From positions 48,789 through 112,788 of the forward strand of contig NZ_JAJFAX010000012.1 in assembly GCF_019710475.1 (NCBI RefSeq): a stretch of 64,000 bases of DNA, written 5' to 3'. Under the pieces are notes generated by a model. It worked only from the letters and a program-made list of their open reading frames with translations, was not told where the DNA came from and did not search any database. Source of the DNA: Glycomyces sp. TRM65418 (GTDB taxonomy: Bacteria; Actinomycetota; Actinomycetes; Mycobacteriales; Micromonosporaceae). A program made the position numbers and the translations under genes. Shown in pieces: positions 24,801-34,917 of the stretch (positions within the stretch are counted from its first letter, which is position 1; the number at the start of each line of letters is the position of its first letter).

Positions 24801-27759
24801 CGTTGAGTCCGGCGGCCATGCCTTCGAACCCTTCGACGAGTTCCACTGCGGTCCCGCTCAGTTCGTTGCCATCGCCTGAAAGGTCCGGGAAGACGTCGGT
24901 GTTGACGGTCTCGAAGTCCCAGACGCCCTCGGCGTGCTGGCCGAGCCGCTGGATCTCGCCGGCGGGGACCGCACGGTTCCAGACTTTGACGTCGTCGACG
25001 TCGCCCGCGTAGTAGGTCGACTTCTTGCCTCCCCACAGGTCGCGGCCGACCGCGAAGACGCCCGTGGATCGCCATTCGTCGGTGAACGCGGCGGTGTTCT
25101 GCAGTTGCCCGTCGACGTACAGCTGCAACTGCTGGCTGCCGAAGGAGAAGACACCGGTGACGTGGTACCAGATCCCGGCCTCCGCGGTCACGTTCGATCC
25201 GGCGGAGACCGCGCGGAGTCCGGAGGCGGTCGAGTCCTGGTTGGAGGCGACCATCAGGAACGTGTGGCTCTCACCGTCGTACTTGAGCATGAACGCCGAA
25301 TTGACGAGGCCGTCCTGAGAGGCGATCGTGTAGTCCACATCCGTCTGGTGGATGCGCACCCATGCGGAGACGGTGTACGACGAGTTCGTCGCGATCACCG
25401 GTTCGGCCGTGACGGCTTGGTCGTCGCCGTCGAGTGTCAGGTACTGCAAGTGGTCGGCCGCCGCGTCGGCGGCCGTGCCGCCGGTCCAGGCGCCGCCGGT
25501 GAGCGTCAGCGGCCGAGTCACATCGGACGGGTAGCCGGGGTAGTTCGTGTCGGCGGCTCTCGTGCCGGTGGTCTCGTCGAGCTTCCAATGCGCCACAGGC
25601 GAGCCATTGGGGTTGACACTGAACTGGTAGGTCGTCTTGGCGGAGACGTTGCCGTGCTGATCGAACGCCCACACGCTCAAGGCCTGGGGGCCGCTACTGG
25701 TGGGGTCGAGCGCGATCGTCGCGGCGGCGCCGAGCGTCGAGACCGGAACGGTGTTGTCGCCGTAGGCGTCTTGAAGACTCCAGCTGTACCCGGCCGTATC
25801 GGTCGAAGTCGAGTCGATCGTGAATCGGCCGGTCATGCCCACGGCCCCGTGCACCTTGCCGTCTGCCGGGTAGTCGGTCGAGACCACGCTCGGTGCCACC
25901 GGCGGGGTGGTGTCGATCAGCACGGTGCATCCCCCCGCGCTGGCACCGGTCGCGCGACCGTCCTTGGCCGCCACCGTGGCCGTGTATTTCTGGCCGGTCA
26001 GATCGGAGGCCTTCACCGTCCAGGTGGCCTTCGCGCGGTCGGCGCCCGAGGAGTTCCAGGTCTTCGTGGTACCCGCGACCTGGTCCTTCCAGGTGAGGAC
26101 GCCGTCCATGTTGTCGCCTTCGTCGTCGGTGAGCTTGGCGGTCACGGTCCACGAGGTTCCCGCGCCGAGCTTGACGGTCTTGCCCGCCGCGCAGGACTGG
26201 TCGTCGATGGTGAACGAGCCGGGCTTGTTCGGGGCGGTGTTGTACTTGACGCTCAGGTAGAAGCCCGTGCGGCCGTCACCGACCTTCTCGGGGCCGAAGC
26301 GGCGGAAGCCGGGGCAGTGTGTGCCGCAGGACTCCGAGGAGGCCCGAAGTCCGAACTGGATCTTCTTGTCGCTGGTGCGCGCCACGTCCTTCACATAGCC
26401 GGTGACGTCCGTCCACAATTGCCGAGGCGCGCCGCATCCGGAGGCGATGCCCTCGTCCCGGGAGGCGATCTTGGTGCCCCAGTCGCCGCTCTGGTTGTTC
26501 CACGTCCAGTTCCGCAGGTTCCCCGCGTCGAGTTCGTACAGGTCCGCGGTAGCCGAGATGCCGTCGCACGAGCGCATCCACGAGTAGGTCATCGTCATGC
26601 GCAGGTTCGCGTCGATGATGTCCTTGCCGCGGAACTTCGAGGTGTTGAACTCGAACGCCAGGCGCCAGGTCTGCTCCATCGATCCGTCGGCCCGGTGCGC
26701 GCGCCCGAGACGCGCGGTGCCGTTGGGGTCCTTCTCGAAGGATCCGCCGTTGTAGTAGCTGTTGTTGCGGTAGGACGAGTAGTCGGAGATCATCGCCCAA
26801 GCGCTCGAGTCGACCTTGACGACATCAGGGTCGATCCGGATCGGGAACACCGCGGCGGGGTCCGACAGCATGGCCGCGTCCGGCGTCAGGGTCAGCACGC
26901 CGTCGGCGAACGCGGTCCCGACGGTCGCGCTCATCGAGAACGTCGCGGGCGACCACTCGCCGGTGGCCGCGTCGCCGACGCCTTCGTCGGCCGCGGCCGA
27001 GTCCCACATCAGCGGCGTCGGTCCCCCATAGACCACATTGCCCTCGTAATCGCTGATCTCAAGGGCGCCGGTCTCGCCGACCGCGGCGGTGAAGCCGTCG
27101 AGCACCAGGCCGAGTTCGATGCTCGCCACCTCGCCAGAGGCGGCGGCTTCGGCGGTCTTCACCTCGAAGACCTTCGCGAACCCGGTGTTCGTCGGGCGCA
27201 CCTTCAAATCCACCCCGGGCAGGATCTCCGCGTACACCGCGGTGTCACCGGACACCGTGGGCGTCGGCAGCGCCTCGTGCCAGGTGTAGGAAACCGTCCG
27301 GCCGTGGACGTCGGTGATGGTGGCGATCTCGGTCGTTCCGCCGGCCGACAGCGCCAGCTGCAGATCCGAGTTCGCCGGCACGAGCCTGCCGTCGCCGTCG
27401 GCGACCAAGGTGTTGTCGATGTCGGCCCAGGTGCCGTCGTCGGTCTGCGCCTGGAACGGCTCCAGGGCGATCTCTTCCACGAAGGTGCCGTCTGGTGCGG
27501 CGAAGACCTCGGAGGAATCGCTGGCGAGCGAATCGATCTCGACGTTCACGCCGGTCTCGGCGGCCTCGCTCACCGCGTCGGCGATCTCGGTGTCGGTCTC
27601 GCTGGGTGAGGAGTCCGAACCTGCCGGGACGCCTTCGCTCGGCGGATCGGTCTCTTGGGCGAATACGGGGGGAGGGGTGATGAAGACCGCCAGCGCCGCG
27701 GCGCCGGCGGCCAAAACCGTCAGGCGCAGCGCGATCGGCCTGGGGGGTTTGGATCGCAA
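21820..27759 (-). CDS. Giant secreted DNRLRE/LamG/FG-GAP repeat protein
   Basis: A 1,979-aa exported protein. The TTG start at 27759 is supported by AGGGAG with 6-nt spacing and by the signal peptide it opens (SKPPRPIALRL, a hydrophobic core, likely cleavage after PVFA34). Residues about 330-510 resemble a DNRLRE domain. An Ig-like or fibronectin-like region follows. Two LamG/concanavalin-type jelly rolls lie at about 720-940 and 945-1155 (for example AHWKLDETTG and WYHVTGVF). From about 1155 to the end there are many FG-GAP/VCBS repeats with calcium-binding DxNGDGxxD loops. No LPxTG or clear C-terminal anchor is seen. It is divergent from the RHS toxin gene and could be a surface partner or adhesin; a carbohydrate target is suggested by LamG but not shown. 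Confidence 0.9.
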   Translation of the reverse strand: MRSKPPRPIALRLTVLAAGAAALAVFITPPPVFAQETDPPSEGVPAGSDSSPSETDTEIADAVSEAAETGVNVEIDSLASDSSEVFAAPDGTFVEEIALEPFQAQTDDGTWADIDNTLVADGDGRLVPANSDLQLALSAGGTTEIATITDVHGRTVSYTWHEALPTPTVSGDTAVYAEILPGVDLKVRPTNTGFAKVFEVKTAEAAASGEVASIELGLVLDGFTAAVGETGALEISDYEGNVVYGGPTPLMWDSAAADEGVGDAATGEWSPATFSMSATVGTAFADGVLTLTPDAAMLSDPAAVFPIRIDPDVVKVDSSAWAMISDYSSYRNNSYYNGGSFEKDPNGTARLGRAHRADGSMEQTWRLAFEFNTSKFRGKDIIDANLRMTMTYSWMRSCDGISATADLYELDAGNLRNWTWNNQSGDWGTKIASRDEGIASGCGAPRQLWTDVTGYVKDVARTSDKKIQFGLRASSESCGTHCPGFRRFGPEKVGDGRTGFYLSVKYNTAPNKPGSFTIDDQSCAAGKTVKLGAGTSWTVTAKLTDDEGDNMDGVLTWKDQVAGTTKTWNSSGADRAKATWTVKASDLTGQKYTATVAAKDGRATGASAGGCTVLIDTTPPVAPSVVSTDYPADGKVHGAVGMTGRFTIDSTSTDTAGYSWSLQDAYGDNTVPVSTLGAAATIALDPTSSGPQALSVWAFDQHGNVSAKTTYQFSVNPNGSPVAHWKLDETTGTRAADTNYPGYPSDVTRPLTLTGGAWTGGTAADAAADHLQYLTLDGDDQAVTAEPVIATNSSYTVSAWVRIHQTDVDYTIASQDGLVNSAFMLKYDGESHTFLMVASNQDSTASGLRAVSAGSNVTAEAGIWYHVTGVFSFGSQQLQLYVDGQLQNTAAFTDEWRSTGVFAVGRDLWGGKKSTYYAGDVDDVKVWNRAVPAGEIQRLGQHAEGVWDFETVNTDVFPDLSGDGNELSGTAVELVEGFEGMAAGLNGSSSTATTWSPVLDTAGDFTVGAWVRLDRDGDTATAIGQDGVNGSAFYLGYVATYDKWAFRAIGADADSSYTWKELYADTPVQVGQWTHLAATYEASTGTATLYINGLPAGKSEGFKLWSSTGSFRVGSVLHRSAVTDYWPGAIDNVNANSGVFDDQQVKALADGTVRETYSELVTGDFNGDEFADALAVVEADGLYSDIYLLRNDGSGNLVRSTEPVFESDTLNLDAKRDWRLSDAVWRAGDVNGDGRDDLVVAVPGDDHFEVWAMPACGPRDRVCTKDGSTFKYSEIERLDLSAANGWELSETQIQIEDLSGDQADDLVLLRGDGSDAYSIWQSKFVRNGEGKRAFSAPTQVASGSGDSRLIELAVGDFDADWWGDVVEIRTGADGSADMYVRYGSASGLGAPVYALDTPNNWDTERDRVTVADVTGDGLPDLVATYRFTNRVRVNVAAALPDRRFATTAAWDYSDRCTGCPSDLTPWAHTDLAGGDVNGDGKGDLLTLRAGTGGGIGALWTRMSTGNGFAVADPTWADPETCFGVEGDVNGDGYPDAVLSYGSYAAQGLANAGAVWFIDGASGEGSLIDENTHGGAGTVEAGDQFGYAVDTYDRDGDGCADIVAGVPGENDSTGSAIVLPGSRGGIDESGVFWFNQISAGMPGKNEADDRFGWSVAASNRRDGTPVLIIGLPGEDVQTDTSGAYRDGDTEIPEVVDGGAVIYLQGDSKAWVDQNTDGVTGGVEEGDQFGWSIAATRTRFIVGVPFEDGGPDQLTDAGGALVFTHEISAEGWPVFTTWLDQQDAALAAGFEAGDRLGYTVAAVDYWPASSGMDSVQTRFAIAVPWEDLVDNTVANAGLVHLVNMDGSGGFTGVANYDQGVHLGDSPEEFDHLGLSLGLFDLDPSLQANNDRLKLVIGVPDENFATGDDDGLVHVTGAAVATADVDTMISDPSANSNGKFGTDVDATDSGLYITAPGTGPMNCLVWSGIPATSQQTVTATAI

Positions 27760-27904
27760 GGGGGGCTCCCTATTCGATTGGTACGCGGGGGGGCCGCCGC
27801 TCCGTGCGAGCGGACGGCTGCGGAGAGTATGCCAGAGGATTGTTGCACGAGGACAGACGATGTCCCACTAAATGGACCCAAGAAGGGATCTGCGTTGAGA
27901 GGGG

Positions 27905-27934
27905 TTGATTGCTCCGTAAGGGCTCTGCTACAGT
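27905..27934 (+). promoter_or_regulatory. Predicted promoter of the RHS toxin gene
   Basis: TTGATT (27905-27910) and TACAGT (27929-27934) are separated by 18 bp in the 216-bp gap between the two divergent giant genes. This gives a leader of about 35 nt to the GTG start. Confidence 0.5.
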
Positions 27935-27975
27935 CCGGTCCGAAATAACTTCATGGACCCCTCCAGGAGCCCTCT

Positions 27976-30900
27976 GTGGACGTTGCCCCCCGCACGCCTG
28001 AGCCCAAGCGCCCCAACGACAAAGCCGCCACTTCGCGTCCAACGATCGCCGATGCCTTCGAAATGCCCTGGCGGACATCGCGAAAGACGCTGGTCAAGCG
28101 GGGTTTGGTGTTCGGCGCCATCGCCGCTCTGGCGGCGGGCTTCCTCATGTGGGTCGGCATCTGGGAACCGGAATATCGTCCAGAGGCGATCGACCATGAG
28201 CAGTCGGTTCCCGGCTCGGACTTCGAAGCCGCCCAGGTTGAACTGCCCGAAGACGACACCGAAGGCCGCCATCTCTCCGGTGACCAGCACGTCGAATTCC
28301 CCGAACTCGCCTCCGTCGAGGTGGCGCTCCCGGCCGGTGAGGCGGTCGAAATCGCCGAACTGGGCATCACGCTGCGTGTTACTGGTGACGACCCTCCGTC
28401 CCGCTTGCGCGTAGGGCTCGCCTCCGCTTCGGCCGGTGACGGACTCGAATGGGACTTCGAACGCACCGACGGCTCCGACGCACCCGGTACCGTCGAGGCC
28501 GCGTTCGACTACAGCGCGTACCGCAACGCCGGCGGCGCCGACTGGGACGACCGGCTCAAGGCCTACGACTCGACCGGTGCCGAGATCCCCTCCTCGCACA
28601 ACGCCGTCGAGGGCGTCCTCACCGCCACGATCGAACTCGCCCCGACGCGCACCGGCGGCCGCTACGTCGCGCCGTCCACCGCGGGCGACTCGGGCGGACA
28701 CGCCCAGAGCGCCTCCACCGCCTCGGTCACCCTCGCCGCCTCCGCCTCCGGCGACAACGGCACCTTCACCGCCACCAGCCTCGCCCCGTCCTCCACTTGG
28801 TCGGCGGGCAATCCCACCGGCGACTTCGCCTGGTCCTACCCCATCGACGTCCCGTCCTCTGTGGGCGGCCTCGACCCCTCGATCGCCCTCGCCTACTCGT
28901 CCTCCGCCGTCGACGGCCGCAACGAGTCCACCAACAACCAGCCCTCCGTCATCGGTGAGGGATTCTCCTTCGAGCCCGGCTACATCGAGCGGAACTACAC
29001 CTCCTGCCAGCTCGACGACGAGGACGGCGCCAACAACCCGCCCGAGGCCGAGACCGGCGGCGACCAGTGCTGGGCCACCGACAACGCCGTCCTCTCCCTC
29101 AACGGCTCCGGCGGCGAACTCGTCCGCGACGACGCCACCGGCAAATGGAAGATCAAGAACGACGACGCCTCCAAGGTCGAGAAGCTCTCCGGCGCGACGA
29201 ACGGCGACGACAACGGCGAATACTGGAAGGTCACCACCGGCGCGGGCATCCAGTACTTCTTCGGCCTGAACCGCCTGCCCCGCTACGGCGCCGGTGACGC
29301 CGAAACCGAGTCCACCTCGACCGTTCCGGTCTTCGGCAACCACTCCGGCGAGCCCTGCCATGCCACCGCCTTCGAGGACTCCTGGTGCGACCAGGCCTGG
29401 CGCTGGCGCCTCGACTGGGTGGTCGACACCCACGGCAACGCCATGGCGTACTTCTACGAGGGCGAGACCAACCACTACCTGCTCGACCTCGACGCCGACC
29501 ACCCCGTCGAATACGACCGCGGCGCGAACTTGAAGCGCATCGACTACGGGCTCCGCTCGGACAACGCCTACTCGGGTGCGGTCAACCGCGTCGTGTTCGG
29601 CCTCGCCGACCGCTGCCTCGCCGACGCCCCCTGCGACTACGACCACCCCGAGAACTGGCCGGACGTTCCGCTCGATCAGTACTGCGACGGCACCGCCGCC
29701 GACTGCGAGGGCATCTACTCGCCGACGTTCTTCACCGACCAGCGCCTCGCCACGATCACCACGCAGGTCTACACCGGGGGAACCTGGAAGGGCGTCGACA
29801 AGTGGGGCCTGGCGCATTCGTGGCCCGACCCGGGAGACTCGACCCGTGCCGGGCTCTGGCTCGACGGCATCACTCGTACCGGCCTCGCCGGAGACGAGCC
29901 GATCGCATTGCCGCAGGTCACCTTCGACGGGATCCAGCTCTACAACCGCGTCCAGAAGACGTTGGACACCAAAGCGCCGATGAACTGGTTCCGGATCTCG
30001 GCGATCCGCAACGGCACCGGCGGCGTCACCACCGTCAACTACACCGACACCGAGTGCGACGCCAAGGCCGGCATCATGCCACCGTCTCCTGAGGACAATG
30101 ACATGCGCTGCATGCCGGTGATCCTCACGACCGCGGAGGACAACGACGGCAAGCCCGAGTACGACTGGTACCACAAGTACGTCGTCACCGAGGTCGCTGA
30201 CATCGACACCACCGGCGGTTCACCGCCGGTCACGACCGCATACGAGTACGTCGGGAAGCCTGCCTGGCGCTACGCCGACGACGACGGTCTGACCGACCCC
30301 GGGTACAAGACCTGGTCGCAATACCGAGGTTATGCCGCCGTCCGGACGATCACCGGCGACGGCTCGGACGACAAACTCGTCACCGAGACCACGTACTTCC
30401 GAGGCCTCGACGGCCAGAAGCTGCCCGACGGCAGTACCACGAGCGTCAAGGTCGACGGCATCACCGATCACGACGAGTTCGCGGGACGTCCCCGTACTGA
30501 GACGACCTTCCTCGACGGTGCGGCGATCTCCAAGACCGTCACCACACCTTGGCGCTCCGGACCCACCGCCACTCGCGTGCGCGACTGGGCGACGGTCCAT
30601 GCGCGACACACCGGCACCAGCGTCGTCGCCTCCTCGTCGCTCCTTTCCGACGGCACCTGGCGAACGGTGACGGCGACGACGAAGTACGACTCCTACGGCA
30701 TGGCCGTCTCGACCGAGTCTTCGGGCGACACGAGCGTCGCCGGTGACGAGCAGTGCGTCAAGATCACCTACGCGCGCAACACGACCAAATGGATCGTCAG
30801 CCTTCCGGTGCGCACGCAGACCCTCTCGACCACTTGCGCCGCCACCCCTTCGTACCCGGCCGACCTCATCTCGGACGAGCGCGTCTACTACGACGGCGCC

Positions 30901-33900
30901 ACCTCGCACACGACCGCGCCGATCAAGGGCGACATCACCAAGACGGAGACCGCCAAGGACTACGCGAACGGCACCCCGGTCTATCTCGTCACCGGCACGA
31001 TCACCGTCGACCAATACGGTCGCGGTCTCATCTCGACCGATGTCGACGGCAATGTCACCACCACGGCCTACACTCCGACCACGGGCGGCCCGGTCACCGA
31101 GGTCACGACGACGAATGCGCTGAGCCACTCCAGCAAGCAGAAGCTCGACCCATTGCGCGGCAACGTCCTCCAGTCGACCGACGCCAACGGCAACCTGACC
31201 GAGATGCAGTACGACGCTCTCGGCCGCCTCGTCGCGGGATGGACGCCCGACCGCACGCGGGCCGCCGGCTACGAGCCGGCCGCGAAGTTCGAGTACCTCC
31301 TGCGCGATGACCAGGCGTCGGCGACCGTCACCCACGGCATCAACGCCAACAGCACCTACACCACGACGATCGAGCTGTTCGACGGCCTGATGCGCACGCG
31401 CCAGACCCAGATCCCCGCCCCCGACGGCGGCCGGATCCTCACGGACACCGTCTACGACACCCGCGGGCTCGTCCACAAGCAGTACGGCGCGTACTACAAC
31501 GATCAGAAGCCGTCGACGACGCAGTTCACCGCCTCGGACAACGACGTTCCGAGCATGACCGCGTACGAGTACGACACGGCCGGGCGCATCACCGCCGAGG
31601 TCTTCTACTCGCACGGCATCGAGCAGTACCGCACCACCACCGTCTACGACGGCGAAGAGGTCACCGTCATCGACCCGGACGGCCGCGCGGCCACATCGGT
31701 CGTCGACGAGAGCGGCAACACCGTCGAGGTGCGCAACCTCCACACCGCCGACCCGGCCGGGGCCTACGACGCGATCACCTACGAGTACGACCACGCCGAC
31801 CGCCTCCTGTCGATGACCGACCCGGGCGGCAACGAGTGGACGTACGAGTACGACCTCATGGGACGGCAGACGGCCGCGGAGGATCCCGACACCGGCCGGA
31901 CCGAGACCACGTACTACGACAACGGCCTGGTCGAATCGGTCACCGACTCGCGTGGGCAGAGCATCTGGTACGAGTACGACGAACTCGGCCGGGTCCTGTA
32001 CGTCATGAAGGACGACTTCTACGGCGACCTCATGGAAGCCTACGAGTACGACCTGTTCGGGAAGGGACTCCCCGCCACGACGTCCTCCTGGGACGAAGCG
32101 GGGAACCTCTACAAGACCCGCGTGCTCGGCTACGACGAGGCGAGCAGGCCGGTCGGCATCCGCTACACGCTCGACGGCGACTTCGGCGCGCTCGACCGCT
32201 CCTTCGACTTCCGATACACCTACAACCGGGACGGCTCCGTCGCCCAGGTGACCTACCCGGCCGCGGGCGGTGTGGCCGCGGAAGAGGTCGTGACGACCTA
32301 CTCCGACCTCGGCCTGCCGCAGACGACCTACTCACCGAGGCAGTGGTACGTCTCCGAATCGACGTACACCAAGTATGCCGAGATCGCGCAGCTCACGATG
32401 GACCCGGACGGGCCGAACGTCGCCGAGGCCCCGGTGGCCTGGCAGGCCTTCACCTATGAGGACGGCACCCGGCGCATGACCGGGTCGCGCTTTGAGATCT
32501 CCACCGGTCCCGACCATCTGATCCACGATCAGTCCTACGAGTACACCGACGGTGGCCTGATCACCTCGATCGACAACCAGTCGGACCTCGGCGCGGACAC
32601 GCAGTGCTTCGCATACGACTACCTCAAGCGGATCACCGACGCCTGGACCGGCGCGACCCCGGCCGCGTGCGACGCCCAGCCGACGAGCACGAGCCAGGTG
32701 GGCGGCGCCGCTCCGTACTGGCAGTCATGGGAGTTCGACGACTCCGGCAACCGCACGAGCCAGGTCGACCACCTCGCGGGCGAGACGATCGGCTACACCT
32801 ACGATGCGGCGCAGCCGCACACCGTCACCTCGGCGACCATCGCCGACGCCTCGGGCACGAAGACCCTCTCCTACGCCTACGACTCGACGGGCAACACGGT
32901 CACGCGCCCCGACGAGAACGGCAACGCCCAGACGCTGGCCTGGTCGACAGAGGGGGAACTGGAGTCGTCCACGGTTTCGGGTGACGTCACCGACTACGAC
33001 TACACCGCGGACGGCAGCCGGATCTCCCGGACGGACCCGGACGGGACGATGACGGTGTTCCTGCCGGGCATGGAGGTCGTCCAGGCCCCGGACGGGACCG
33101 TCAGCGCGTCGCGCTATTACTCGCATGGTGGCCAGCAGGTCGCGATCAGGACCAACGACGACAACCTGTCCTGGCTCGGAGCCGACCACCTGGGCACGTC
33201 GACGGCTGCCGTGGACATGGACACGCACGCGGTGCAGATCCGCTACTTCGACATCTACGGGAACGAACGAGGCACACCGGCCACATCCTGGGTGGACGAC
33301 CACGGCTATCTGGGCGCGACGGAGGACCCGTCGGGTCTGACCCACTTGGGTGCCAGAGAATACGACTCGACCCTGGGGCGGTTCATATCCGCGGACCCGG
33401 TGCTCGATCCGACCGATTCGCAGCAGATGGGCGGCTACGCCTACGCGAACCACTCGCCGATTTCCTTCTCGGACCCTTCCGGTCTGAAGCCGGGTTACAC
33501 CAACGGCGGCTACTCCTGCATCGACGGCGACTGCTCCTACCACAATGGGGACGGATCGCTGCGTGACAAGGAGGACTGCCGGAACTACGCGGGCACGTCG
33601 GCGGCATGCGGCGCCGGCAAGGGCACGGGCTCGGTCAGCGACAACGCCAGGGCGAAGGCCGACGCCGAACGCGACATCGACGATGACCTGAAGCAGGACG
33701 CCGAGGCGGCGCAGGACATCCTGAACACCTCGATCGTCGACGTGGTCATCGACGTGGGCGCGGAGATCCTCCTCGACCTGATCGGCGTCAACGACATCAT
33801 GGCGTGCGTGGGCTCGGGCGACATGATGTCGTGTGCTTCCATGCTGATGGACCTGATCCCATGGGCGAAGGTCGCGAAGATGGCCGGGAAGCTCTTCAAG

Positions 33901-34917
33901 GCCGCGAAGAAGATCTACAACGCGGTCACGAACTTCCAGGAGAAGCTCTCGTGGGCGCGAAGCACGATGAAGCGCTACAACGACGCGGTCGAAGCGGCGA
34001 CGGAGCGCGCGAAGAAGAAGTTCAGCTCCGGTGGCGGAAGCGACGCGCCCTCGTGCAGCATCGGTAACTCCTTCACAGTTGAAACCAGAGTCGTGATGGC
34101 TGACGGTTCGGCGAAACCCATCAATGAAGTCGAACCCGGCGATGAAGTGCTCGCCACCGACGAGAAGACCGGCGAAACGACCGCCCGCAAGGTTGTCACC
34201 GGCATTGAAGGCACCGGTGCCCGAATTCTCGTCGACATCCGTGTCGACACGGACGGCGACGGCAAGGCCGACGACACGGTGACCGCCACGGATGGTCACC
34301 CGATCTGGGCGGCCGATGAATCGGACCTGTCGGGGAACCCCGAAACCGGGGCAATGTTGGGCGACTGGACCGACGCGATCGACCTGAAGGCCGGCCAGTT
34401 CCTGCGAACCAGCGCAGGAACCTGGACCCAGATCACCGCGATCGAAGTCCACGCCGCCCACACCACGGTCTATAACCTCACGGTCGAAGAAGACCACACC
34501 TTCTCGGTCGCGACCGCCGACACTGACTTCCTCACCCACAACTGCGGTGGTTCGAAGTCGGATCACCCGAAAGAATGCGTCTGCGACCCGAAGAGCGACT
34601 CAAATGAGATCATCATTGAAAGGGGGAGCTTCGAATCGGCACGGAATAAAGCGCTGTCGGTTCTCGGAGACATCGATCCTGCTACACGTAGGACCGATAT
34701 CGGTAGGCTGGAAACTTCCACTACGACGTTTGGAAAGGTAGTCGGGTTTACAGCGAGCGGTGCCGACGGTGGATTTAGACGCTTCCGTCTTGACTTCGAC
34801 CCGGCGAAGGGGCCGCACATCAACGTTCAGATCGGGAAGAAGAATGGCAGTAAATGGGCAATCAAGTTTCCTGGGGATGAATCCAGCTTCGTCAGTATCC
34901 TTGGTGGGAACACATAG
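27976..34917 (+). CDS. RHS-repeat polymorphic toxin with Hint (pretoxin) domain and C-terminal toxin tip
   Basis: A 2,313-aa protein. The GTG start at 27976 follows AGGAG with 6-nt spacing. A basic cytoplasmic stretch precedes one hydrophobic anchor or signal (about 48-66). From about residue 1050 onward, YD/RHS repeats dominate (YEYDTAGRI, YEYDELGRVLY), ending in the RHS core boundary (residues about 1758-1837, with GREYD-like AREYDSTLGRFISADP). A hydrophobic pretoxin linker follows (about 1915-1985). A Hint domain runs from Cys2027 (ETRVVMADGSAKPINEV) to the HNC at 2188-2190 and could cleave to release the last 120 residues. That tip (GPHINVQIGKKNGSKWAIKF near the end) has markedly lower GC and is of a toxin family I cannot name. 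The immunity gene is adjacent. Confidence 0.93.
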   Translation: MDVAPRTPEPKRPNDKAATSRPTIADAFEMPWRTSRKTLVKRGLVFGAIAALAAGFLMWVGIWEPEYRPEAIDHEQSVPGSDFEAAQVELPEDDTEGRHLSGDQHVEFPELASVEVALPAGEAVEIAELGITLRVTGDDPPSRLRVGLASASAGDGLEWDFERTDGSDAPGTVEAAFDYSAYRNAGGADWDDRLKAYDSTGAEIPSSHNAVEGVLTATIELAPTRTGGRYVAPSTAGDSGGHAQSASTASVTLAASASGDNGTFTATSLAPSSTWSAGNPTGDFAWSYPIDVPSSVGGLDPSIALAYSSSAVDGRNESTNNQPSVIGEGFSFEPGYIERNYTSCQLDDEDGANNPPEAETGGDQCWATDNAVLSLNGSGGELVRDDATGKWKIKNDDASKVEKLSGATNGDDNGEYWKVTTGAGIQYFFGLNRLPRYGAGDAETESTSTVPVFGNHSGEPCHATAFEDSWCDQAWRWRLDWVVDTHGNAMAYFYEGETNHYLLDLDADHPVEYDRGANLKRIDYGLRSDNAYSGAVNRVVFGLADRCLADAPCDYDHPENWPDVPLDQYCDGTAADCEGIYSPTFFTDQRLATITTQVYTGGTWKGVDKWGLAHSWPDPGDSTRAGLWLDGITRTGLAGDEPIALPQVTFDGIQLYNRVQKTLDTKAPMNWFRISAIRNGTGGVTTVNYTDTECDAKAGIMPPSPEDNDMRCMPVILTTAEDNDGKPEYDWYHKYVVTEVADIDTTGGSPPVTTAYEYVGKPAWRYADDDGLTDPGYKTWSQYRGYAAVRTITGDGSDDKLVTETTYFRGLDGQKLPDGSTTSVKVDGITDHDEFAGRPRTETTFLDGAAISKTVTTPWRSGPTATRVRDWATVHARHTGTSVVASSSLLSDGTWRTVTATTKYDSYGMAVSTESSGDTSVAGDEQCVKITYARNTTKWIVSLPVRTQTLSTTCAATPSYPADLISDERVYYDGATSHTTAPIKGDITKTETAKDYANGTPVYLVTGTITVDQYGRGLISTDVDGNVTTTAYTPTTGGPVTEVTTTNALSHSSKQKLDPLRGNVLQSTDANGNLTEMQYDALGRLVAGWTPDRTRAAGYEPAAKFEYLLRDDQASATVTHGINANSTYTTTIELFDGLMRTRQTQIPAPDGGRILTDTVYDTRGLVHKQYGAYYNDQKPSTTQFTASDNDVPSMTAYEYDTAGRITAEVFYSHGIEQYRTTTVYDGEEVTVIDPDGRAATSVVDESGNTVEVRNLHTADPAGAYDAITYEYDHADRLLSMTDPGGNEWTYEYDLMGRQTAAEDPDTGRTETTYYDNGLVESVTDSRGQSIWYEYDELGRVLYVMKDDFYGDLMEAYEYDLFGKGLPATTSSWDEAGNLYKTRVLGYDEASRPVGIRYTLDGDFGALDRSFDFRYTYNRDGSVAQVTYPAAGGVAAEEVVTTYSDLGLPQTTYSPRQWYVSESTYTKYAEIAQLTMDPDGPNVAEAPVAWQAFTYEDGTRRMTGSRFEISTGPDHLIHDQSYEYTDGGLITSIDNQSDLGADTQCFAYDYLKRITDAWTGATPAACDAQPTSTSQVGGAAPYWQSWEFDDSGNRTSQVDHLAGETIGYTYDAAQPHTVTSATIADASGTKTLSYAYDSTGNTVTRPDENGNAQTLAWSTEGELESSTVSGDVTDYDYTADGSRISRTDPDGTMTVFLPGMEVVQAPDGTVSASRYYSHGGQQVAIRTNDDNLSWLGADHLGTSTAAVDMDTHAVQIRYFDIYGNERGTPATSWVDDHGYLGATEDPSGLTHLGAREYDSTLGRFISADPVLDPTDSQQMGGYAYANHSPISFSDPSGLKPGYTNGGYSCIDGDCSYHNGDGSLRDKEDCRNYAGTSAACGAGKGTGSVSDNARAKADAERDIDDDLKQDAEAAQDILNTSIVDVVIDVGAEILLDLIGVNDIMACVGSGDMMSCASMLMDLIPWAKVAKMAGKLFKAAKKIYNAVTNFQEKLSWARSTMKRYNDAVEAATERAKKKFSSGGGSDAPSCSIGNSFTVETRVVMADGSAKPINEVEPGDEVLATDEKTGETTARKVVTGIEGTGARILVDIRVDTDGDGKADDTVTATDGHPIWAADESDLSGNPETGAMLGDWTDAIDLKAGQFLRTSAGTWTQITAIEVHAAHTTVYNLTVEEDHTFSVATADTDFLTHNCGGSKSDHPKECVCDPKSDSNEIIIERGSFESARNKALSVLGDIDPATRRTDIGRLETSTTTFGKVVGFTASGADGGFRRFRLDFDPAKGPHINVQIGKKNGSKWAIKFPGDESSFVSILGGNT

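Noticed and set aside
28436..30092. Long plus-strand frames in alternative phases within the RHS gene
   Set aside because: Pro/Ser/Thr- or Arg-rich shadows without independent start signals.
32725..34566. 613-aa open frame on the minus strand opposite the RHS gene
   Set aside because: Val/Gly/Arg-dominated composition and a perfect shadow of the RHS coding frame; typical of antisense frames in high-GC DNA.
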